A DNA stretch of 40,259 nt, from NCBI RefSeq assembly GCF_003576525.1, contig NZ_QWUA01000047.1, forward strand, positions 1-40,259, in the 5' to 3' direction. The notes beneath the pieces are model-generated. The model was not told the DNA's origin. It searched no databases and was given only the letters and a program-made list of their open reading frames with translations. The position numbers and the translations under genes are program-made. Positions 35,568-40,259 of this stretch are shown here, piece after piece; position 1 is the first letter of the stretch; every line of letters starts with the position of its first letter. This DNA is from Rummeliibacillus sp. POC4. Its GTDB lineage: Bacteria; Bacillota; Bacilli; Bacillales_A; Planococcaceae.

Positions 35568-35851
35568 AGCTTTTCTTCTTGAATACTTGTATACACAACA
35601 CAAATTTGTTGCTCATCCCCTTCCCAAAAATAAGTAATGTCATCGATCATAATTTGACCTTCATATTTTTTGAACTTTTTAATATTACCAGCAGCATATA
35701 GGGCTGCTTCTGCCGCATGCATACTTAACTTTTTTTCATATAACGAAGTTTCGAGACGATAAAACAATGGCAACAATGTCCCGAATATTAGCATGACAAT
35801 TACAAGTGTTAATAATGACTCTGGCAGCGAATGTCCTTTTTCATTGTACAA
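35549..35851 (-). CDS. comGE: Competence minor pseudopilin ComGE
   Basis: A 100-residue protein with MYNEKGHSLPESLLTLVIVM, a prepilin-type N-terminus in which the residue after the conserved Gly is His instead of Phe, and a glutamate at the family position. A short soluble part follows. It uses a TTG start and overlaps the end of comGD by 11 bases. Assigned by position in the operon. Confidence 0.8.
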   Translation of the reverse strand: MYNEKGHSLPESLLTLVIVMLIFGTLLPLFYRLETSLYEKKLSMHAAEAALYAAGNIKKFKKYEGQIMIDDITYFWEGDEQQICVVYTSIQEEKLCVNKN

Positions 35852-36299
35852 TTCTCACTCTTCCTTCTCCTATATATACAATTGCTTCCTTATTTCTACC
35901 ATTCACAGTGAATTTAATTGTTCCAGCTTTTAACACAGTTTGATTTTCGGTATATAATACATGGTCCATATTGCTTTTTAGATTAAATTTTATATTTTCG
36001 GGGTATTTTCTTATGACCAAAGGCTTAACCATATCATAACCATTTGCATAAATATGAATTTCCCTTAAACTCTCATAAATATAGAAACTAGCGGGTGTTT
36101 GATATTGAAAGGAGAGTGCTTGCGTCATTTCAATATCAGACTTTAACTGTTCCATAAAACGGTTTTCTTCTTGCCTATCCATATATTGCTTTCCAACGTT
36201 TATACCAATTGAACATATAAGCATGGTGATTACTAAAACAAGTAACATTTCGATAAAGGTAAAACCTTCTTGACCTTTTAAAAGTTGTTTAATTTGCAA
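35841..36299 (-). CDS. comGD: Competence minor pseudopilin ComGD
   Basis: A 152-residue protein with a classic prepilin N-terminus QEGFTFIEMLLVLVITMLI (cleavage after Gly, Glu at +5) and a GspH-like body (SFYIYESLREIHIYANGYD, GTIKFTVNGRNKEAIVYIG). It uses a TTG start inside the last codons of comGC, so translation is coupled. The membrane helix is shared with ComGC in layout. Confidence 0.85.
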   Translation of the reverse strand: MQIKQLLKGQEGFTFIEMLLVLVITMLICSIGINVGKQYMDRQEENRFMEQLKSDIEMTQALSFQYQTPASFYIYESLREIHIYANGYDMVKPLVIRKYPENIKFNLKSNMDHVLYTENQTVLKAGTIKFTVNGRNKEAIVYIGEGRVRIVQ

Positions 36300-36597
36300 C
36301 TTCTACTTTACCGTCACTAATGGTAATGTTTTTCCCTTCACAGGCTTTAGAATCACTTGTTTTCAAGTAATCTTTACTTTCTAATTCAGCTACTGTTGCA
36401 GGGTATTTACCTTGGTCAATTCGATAAGCTTCTACTTGTCCTTGCACCATTTTGGCATAAGCATCACAACCTTTTTTATCAACAGTTGCAAAATGCTTTG
36501 TAACATTTGGTATCGCAATTAAGATAAGCACGGAAATGATAAATAAAACAATAAGCATCTCAATTAGAGTAAACCCCTTTTGGCCGTTTTGTCCCAA
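36289..36597 (-). CDS. comGC: Major competence pseudopilin ComGC
   Basis: Main subunit of the transformation pseudopilus that pulls DNA through the wall. The 102-residue protein has a cleavage site KGFTLIEMLIVLFIISVLILI (written in part), the Glu at position +5 and a short helical body with two cysteines (KKGCDAYA, SKACEGKN) that may form the known disulfide. AAAAGGAGGGAGTTTT precedes the TTG start. Processing would need ComC prepilin peptidase, encoded elsewhere. Confidence 0.93.
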   Translation of the reverse strand: MGQNGQKGFTLIEMLIVLFIISVLILIAIPNVTKHFATVDKKGCDAYAKMVQGQVEAYRIDQGKYPATVAELESKDYLKTSDSKACEGKNITISDGKVEVAN

Positions 36598-36612
36598 AAA
36601 ACTCCCTCCTTT

Positions 36613-37686
36613 TTAAACAAGCTCCATCATTTTATACATAGGTAACAAAATAGCTAGATAAGCTCCTAATATACAAAGTGCGACGATAACAAAAAGTAAC
36701 GGTTGTATTAAAGCTAAAATTCTTTTAATACTATTTTCTGTGCGTTCCGTTAGAAATTCGCTATAGATTTGCAATTCACGTCCTAAGTTCCCACCCTGTT
36801 CACCATGTAGAACATGTTCTGAAAATCCTTTATAAAAAAAATCTTCTTGAGTAACAGCATTAGATAAAGAATCTCCATAAAAAATTCTTTGTTTAATCTT
36901 TTCAGCTACCTTTGACAAATAAGGTTGCATGGACTGTTTTTGTAATAGCTCTAACCCATCTTGCATAGGCATACCACTCTCGATTAAACCACCAAGTTCA
37001 TATGAGAGCTGTCTAGTTATTTGCAATCTAAATTGCCGATTAACTATAGGAATTTTCAACAGAAATTCAATTTGATCTTCAATAGTTCTTTTTCTTAACC
37101 ATTTCCACAATAAAAATAATAAAACTAGTAAAACGATTGCCATTGTGATAAACAAATCAGGCAAATGTAAAAAAAATGCAGATAATTTTAAATCAAGCTG
37201 TTTTTCAGTCGTTTGAGAATTCATCATAAATGTCATATTCGGTAGAAAATATGTTCGAAATGCTAAGAAAAGTACTATAAGAAATACAAAAAGAATCGTA
37301 GGATAGATCATCAGCTTAATAAGTCTTTGTCTGTTTTGTTCCTTTTTTTCCAGTTGTAACGCAACAGTTTCTAAAGCTTGTACAGTTTTCCCATATTCTT
37401 CGGCTACCAATATGGTCATAAGATGAATTTTAGGATAGTTTAACAAATCAAGTACTTCAGTCATTGAAGCCCCATTACGTAATGCTTCCTTTATCTCTAT
37501 TTCAATATCTGTATTATTTTTCTTATGATGTGGTAATAACATAAACAAAGAATCAGAAAAAGTATAACCTTCTTCTAATAAGACACTCATTTTCTTTAAC
37601 AATTGTGCTGGCTCTTTTATCCGTTTTTCTTTTATCAAATCAAATTTATCAATCCAATTATTCTTTTGGATGAAGGGTAATAGCAC
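36613..37686 (-). CDS. comGB: Competence pilus membrane platform protein ComGB
   Basis: PilC/GspF-family platform protein. It has two T2SSF domains with PAQLLKKMSVLLEEGYTFSDS and QLSYELGGLIESGMPMQDGLELL, and three membrane segments near 125-150, 175-195 and 335-355. The frame overlaps the end of comGA. GTG 37686, nine bases after AAAAGGGGG, is preferred, giving 357 residues; TTG 37707 is an alternative. B. subtilis ComGB has 323. Confidence 0.92.
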   Translation of the reverse strand: MLLPFIQKNNWIDKFDLIKEKRIKEPAQLLKKMSVLLEEGYTFSDSLFMLLPHHKKNNTDIEIEIKEALRNGASMTEVLDLLNYPKIHLMTILVAEEYGKTVQALETVALQLEKKEQNRQRLIKLMIYPTILFVFLIVLFLAFRTYFLPNMTFMMNSQTTEKQLDLKLSAFFLHLPDLFITMAIVLLVLLFLLWKWLRKRTIEDQIEFLLKIPIVNRQFRLQITRQLSYELGGLIESGMPMQDGLELLQKQSMQPYLSKVAEKIKQRIFYGDSLSNAVTQEDFFYKGFSEHVLHGEQGGNLGRELQIYSEFLTERTENSIKRILALIQPLLFVIVALCILGAYLAILLPMYKMMELV

Positions 37687-38677
37687 CGAGCTTAACCCCC
37701 TTTTCAATTTGACCTTCTAATGTATTTTCTAATGGTAGTTCATAAGTACGACCATATTCGATTGCTCGAAAAGCTTCAGCTAAATAACCATCCGATAACA
37801 CTTCAAAAACAGCAGTAGCTTTTTGAGTTGACTTCAAATGAACCAATCTTTGGGCAACGACACCTAAAACAGTTTGTTTAAGTTCTTCTAAAGAAATCCC
37901 TAAATCTAATAAACGGTATAAACAACCAACAGTATTTTTACTATGCACTGTCGTCACTACTAGATGTCCTGTTAACACGGCCTCGTTTGCTATTTGTGCA
38001 GTTTCACGATCTCTTATTTCTCCAATCATAATAACATCCGGAGAATGCCTTAGAATTGCTTTTAACCCAACTGCATAAGTTACTCCCGCTCTTTCATTTA
38101 CTTGTATTTGTAGCAAATCAGATTGGTTGTTTTCAACAGGATCTTCTAAAGAAATAATATGCTTTTGATGCTTTGTTGCTAGATGATGAATAAGAGAATA
38201 TAAAGTCGTCGATTTCCCACATCCAGTTGGTCCAGTCATAAATAGAATCCCTTGAGGCCTCTCTACAAGTTCGACTAGCTGATTAGCAGAATGAGGAAAT
38301 AAGCTCAACTCTGAAATTGGTAATGTTCGATTCTGTAACATTAACCGAATAACTAAACTTTCTTTTAAATACACAGAAGGTAAGGTAGAAACACGAAAAG
38401 AAATATGTTTGTCATTGAATATTTGCTCGAATGAGCCACTTTGGGGTTTACGTTTTTCACTTATGTCTAATGAGGATAAAAATTTTAAATAAGAAATCAT
38501 CCGATCTCCTATATCTTGGGGAAGTTGTCCAACTGATTTAAGTTGTCCATATTTTCGAAAATAAACGCTGTACTGCTCCTTCGAAGGCATTAAATGTAAA
38601 TCAGATGCGCCAAAATCAATAGCTTTTTGCAATAATTGTATCGATTTTTGTTCTATTATTGTTTCAGTAAATGACAT
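37658..38677 (-). CDS. comGA: Competence traffic ATPase ComGA
   Basis: PilB/GspE-type ATPase that powers pseudopilus assembly. The 339-residue protein has an N-terminal domain (DFGASDLHLMPSK), Walker A FMTGPTGCGKSTTLYSL, the Asp box HIISLEDPVEN, Walker B PDVIMIGEIRDRETA and the His box TGHLVVTTVHSKNT. The zinc-binding tetracysteine of larger PilB proteins is absent, as usual for ComGA. AGAGAGGAGGTAAA precedes the ATG. First gene of the comG operon. Confidence 0.96.
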   Translation of the reverse strand: MSFTETIIEQKSIQLLQKAIDFGASDLHLMPSKEQYSVYFRKYGQLKSVGQLPQDIGDRMISYLKFLSSLDISEKRKPQSGSFEQIFNDKHISFRVSTLPSVYLKESLVIRLMLQNRTLPISELSLFPHSANQLVELVERPQGILFMTGPTGCGKSTTLYSLIHHLATKHQKHIISLEDPVENNQSDLLQIQVNERAGVTYAVGLKAILRHSPDVIMIGEIRDRETAQIANEAVLTGHLVVTTVHSKNTVGCLYRLLDLGISLEELKQTVLGVVAQRLVHLKSTQKATAVFEVLSDGYLAEAFRAIEYGRTYELPLENTLEGQIEKGVKLGAITLHPKE

Positions 38678-38800
38678 TTTACCTCCTCTCTACCAAACAA
38701 GTAATGACCGCTCTATACTTGTTAGCAATATTATACATGGTCTATTATGGAAATGGAAGAATATATTGAAACATTTTATTTCATTTATTCTGAAAGTAAA

Positions 38801-38829
38801 AACATACGAATGGTTTTAGAGATTGTCAA
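38801..38829 (-). promoter_or_regulatory. Candidate comG promoter
   Basis: Minus strand TTGACA (38824-38829), a 17-base spacer and TATGTT (38801-38806). A poor -10 with a perfect -35 suits an activator-dependent promoter such as that of comG. Confidence 0.5.
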
Positions 38830-38863
38830 AGTATTGACATTTTTATCTTTAAAATTTCTAAAA

Positions 38864-38876
38864 AAAATCACATTTT
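38864..38876 (-). promoter_or_regulatory. Possible ComK AT-box
   Basis: AAAA-TGTGA-TTTT on the minus strand is a perfect AAAAN5TTTT, 34 bases upstream of the comG -35. A clear second box at the usual spacing is not seen. Confidence 0.35.
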
Positions 38877-38900
38877 CTTGAAGAATAGTTTTTTTCTACT

Positions 38901-38927
38901 TTCACAATTGGTATATTGCTATATAAT
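38901..38927 (+). promoter_or_regulatory. Candidate promoter of the HTH regulator gene
   Basis: TTCACA (38901-38906), a 15-base spacer and TATAAT (38922-38927), about 30 bases before the ATG. The -10 is perfect, the spacer short. Confidence 0.4.
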
Positions 38928-38957
38928 AGTAAGTAATGAAATAGGAGGTGAGTTGAT

Positions 38958-39653
38958 ATGTTTAATCAACTTAAAGTTACAAGTACTTTATCTGATGAAA
39001 CTAGATTTTCCATATACCAATTTATGTTGCAAGAAAAAAAATCATTTTCCGTTCAAGATATTGCTGAAAAATTCAATATTCATCCTAACGTAGCTAGATT
39101 ACATTTATCAAAGCTTACAGAAATCGAAGTCGTTAGTGCAGAATATGAAAAAACCGGAAAAGGTGGCCGACCAGGAAGAAGATATAAAGCAAATGAAAAT
39201 GGCGTAACCTTATCATTTCCTAAAAGAAATTATGAAGAATTACTTCAATGGACACTCGAAGTCATTGAAGAAATTGGTCCTGAAGCAGATCGTATAGGAC
39301 AAAAAATCAGTTATAACCACGGTCTAAAAGATATGGAACAACTTATCTTAAGTCATGGCAAAGATCGCTCTCAATTATCGATTGATGAAAAAATGGACTT
39401 AATAACAGAAGCAGCATCCCTTATCGGATATGTCCCATCAATTAACGAGGGACCTGAAGGAAAAACAATGTCATTTGCAGTTTATAATTGTCCTTACCAT
39501 GATGAAATAGGTAAACATTCTAACATTGTATGTAATTTACATGAATCTTATCTTAAAGGTCAATTCGATACATTATTCGATGTAAAAGATTTTGTAAAAA
39601 TTGAAAGCATGACTAATAGTTGTGATTACTGTACTTATCACGTAAATATATAA
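38958..39653 (+). CDS. HTH transcriptional regulator with C-terminal cysteine cluster (COG2345/SufR-like)
   Basis: A 231-residue protein. The N-terminal winged helix (residues 1-75) contains SDETRFSIYQFMLQEKKSFS and VQDIAEKFNIHPNVARLHLS, then a wing GKGGRPGRRYK. The C-terminal part has FAVYNCPYHDEIGKHSNIVC and, near the end, NSCDYCTYHV: four cysteines with two histidines. This arrangement is that of SufR-type regulators, which bind a metal or Fe-S cluster and control Fe-S assembly genes; the ligand here is inferred. AGGAGGTGAGTTGAT precedes the ATG. It is divergent from comG. Confidence 0.75.
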   Translation: MFNQLKVTSTLSDETRFSIYQFMLQEKKSFSVQDIAEKFNIHPNVARLHLSKLTEIEVVSAEYEKTGKGGRPGRRYKANENGVTLSFPKRNYEELLQWTLEVIEEIGPEADRIGQKISYNHGLKDMEQLILSHGKDRSQLSIDEKMDLITEAASLIGYVPSINEGPEGKTMSFAVYNCPYHDEIGKHSNIVCNLHESYLKGQFDTLFDVKDFVKIESMTNSCDYCTYHVNI

Positions 39654-39724
39654 TATAATATTTAAATTCTTAGGATTTGTGAATTTTTTACACTGTATTG
39701 TCACAAACTCTTAGCAACTTGCAG

Positions 39725-39754
39725 TTTACATGTGTCAATAAAATCATTTATAAT
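39725..39754 (+). promoter_or_regulatory. Promoter of yqgY
   Basis: TTTACA (39725-39730), an 18-base spacer and TATAAT (39749-39754), about 45 bases before the ATG. Confidence 0.6.
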
Positions 39755-39796
39755 GGTTAAGAGATTATTGTGTCGTCGAAAAGGAGGGAACCGTAC

Positions 39797-40039
39797 ATGG
39801 ATAATATGTATAAGGTGCTTGGCTTCTGGACAGGTATTTTCGCAGTTATGTTTTATTTAGGTGGTATGAAAGAGGTTTCGCTATTATTCGTAGCTAACAC
39901 AGGATTTTTCCTTCTATTAGGCTTCTTAAACCTTACAGAACGTATGTATATGTATATTTTCGGTGCTTACTTAACAGTATTCTTTGCTGGATTCACATAC
40001 TACGCTACATTCATTCACGTACCAGGTTTAGAACATTAA
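39797..40039 (+). CDS. yqgY: DUF2626 membrane protein YqgY
   Basis: An 80-residue protein of two to three membrane helices: MYKVLGFWTGIFAVMFYLGG, VSLLFVANTGFFLLLGFLN and MYIFGAYLTVFFAGFTYYAT. The repeated GFWTGIFAVMFYLG and LTERMYMYIFGAYLTVFF are hallmarks of DUF2626, found in Bacillales and of unknown function. AAAGGAGGGAACCGTAC places the start at ATG 39797, nine codons inside the open frame. Confidence 0.92.
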   Translation: MDNMYKVLGFWTGIFAVMFYLGGMKEVSLLFVANTGFFLLLGFLNLTERMYMYIFGAYLTVFFAGFTYYATFIHVPGLEH

Positions 40040-40043
40040 TTGC

Positions 40044-40076
40044 AAAAAGAGACAGTCATTTGACTGTCTTTTTTTA
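40044..40076 (+). terminator. Terminator of yqgY
   Basis: GACAGTCA and TGACTGTC pair around TT, flanked by A5 and T7 runs. Confidence 0.85.
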
Positions 40077-40091
40077 TTTAGTTTTACACTA

Positions 40092-40120
40092 TTGACATAT
40101 TGGAAAAGATATTTTATTAT
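40092..40120 (+). promoter_or_regulatory. Strong sigma-A promoter without an obvious gene
   Basis: TTGACA (40092-40097, perfect), a 17-base spacer and TATTAT (40115-40120, five of six). Transcription would start near 40127. Confidence 0.7.
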
Positions 40121-40126
40121 ATAAAC

Positions 40127-40228
40127 GTAGCTTAACTTTATCCCTCCCATTAATATATGGAGAGAAAACATCCCCTAGATGAAGATAATATCTTCGAATT
40201 TAAGAGGCCCATTTGAGCCTCTTTTTTT
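40127..40228 (+). ncRNA. Candidate small RNA or attenuator leader
   Basis: About 100 bases between a near-consensus promoter and a terminator, with no good ribosome site. The only frame is a 19-codon ATG frame at 40159-40218 lacking Shine-Dalgarno support. It could be a stand-alone sRNA or the leader of the next gene outside the window. Confidence 0.4.
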
Positions 40229-40229
40229 A
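40203..40229 (+). terminator. Intrinsic terminator near the right edge
   Basis: AGAGGC (40203-40208) pairs with GCCTCT (40217-40222), followed by T-rich sequence. Confidence 0.8.
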
Positions 40230-40259
40230 ATGTCTAAGCATTAAACTAGCAGCAATACT

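Noticed and set aside
39668-39710. TTTGTGA...TCACAAA inverted repeat between the HTH gene and yqgY as a terminator
   Set aside because: Seven-base stem with an 18-base loop and no T run after it; too weak to call.
40159-40218. A 19-codon ATG frame (MERKHPLDEDN...) inside the candidate sRNA
   Set aside because: No Shine-Dalgarno sequence, and it ends within the terminator stem; kept only as a note under the RNA.

Overview
This is a low-GC Gram-positive chromosome segment. Gene order closely follows the Bacillus subtilis stretch from spo0A to comG: spo0A-spoIVB-recN-argR-tlyA-dxs-ispA-xseB-xseA-folD-nusB-yqhY-accC-accB-spoIIIA-efp-papA-aroQ-yqhR-yqhQ-lipM-yqhL-gcvPB-gcvPA-gcvT-comG-yqgY. AT-rich codon use, strong AGGAGG ribosome sites, TTG starts and protein character suggest Bacillales, most likely a Planococcaceae/Caryophanaceae member (Lysinibacillus, Rummeliibacillus or Kurthia-like). 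The genus cannot be fixed from the sequence.

Layout. 1-3000 is accessory: a broken HAD phosphatase end, an intact Cof-type HAD phosphatase, a TmrB-like P-loop protein and a secreted SH3-like protein. 3030-5370 holds spo0A, with an autoregulatory promoter region (two 0A boxes, sigma-H-like promoter), and a short spoIVB. 5398-14600 is housekeeping: DNA repair (recN, xseAB), arginine control (argR), rRNA methylation (tlyA), isoprenoid precursors (dxs, ispA), folate C1 metabolism (folD) and antitermination (nusB). 14880-17225 is the biotin carboxylase part of acetyl-CoA carboxylase with yqhY. 17341-20107 is the spoIIIA locus. 20240-25090 contains efp, papA, aroQ, yqhR, yqhQ, a small membrane protein and a HAD phosphatase. 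25225-27926 is a B12-dependent ribonucleotide reductase under a tandem NrdR box. 28024-34045 covers octanoyl transfer (lipM), a rhodanese and the glycine cleavage operon gcvT-gcvPA-gcvPB behind a tandem glycine riboswitch. 34198-38880 is aroK and the complete comGA-GG competence pseudopilus operon. The right end has a cysteine-rich HTH regulator, yqgY and a promoter-terminator pair that could make a small RNA.

Most striking is the spoIIIA operon. The first two genes, spoIIIAA (ATPase) and spoIIIAB, are absent: spoIIIAC begins about 260 bp from efp. spoIIIAF is cut to its two membrane helices. spoIIIAC and spoIIIAE have strong Shine-Dalgarno sequences followed at ideal spacing by non-start codons (TCG, ATC). 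spoIIIAG is out of frame with its own start across an A7 run. spoIIIAH, spo0A and the catalytic core of spoIVB are intact, though SpoIVB lacks its N-terminal domain. The simplest reading is a lineage losing, or having recently lost, the engulfment-stage feeding-tube channel. A minimal variant channel, recoding or sequence error are the alternatives.
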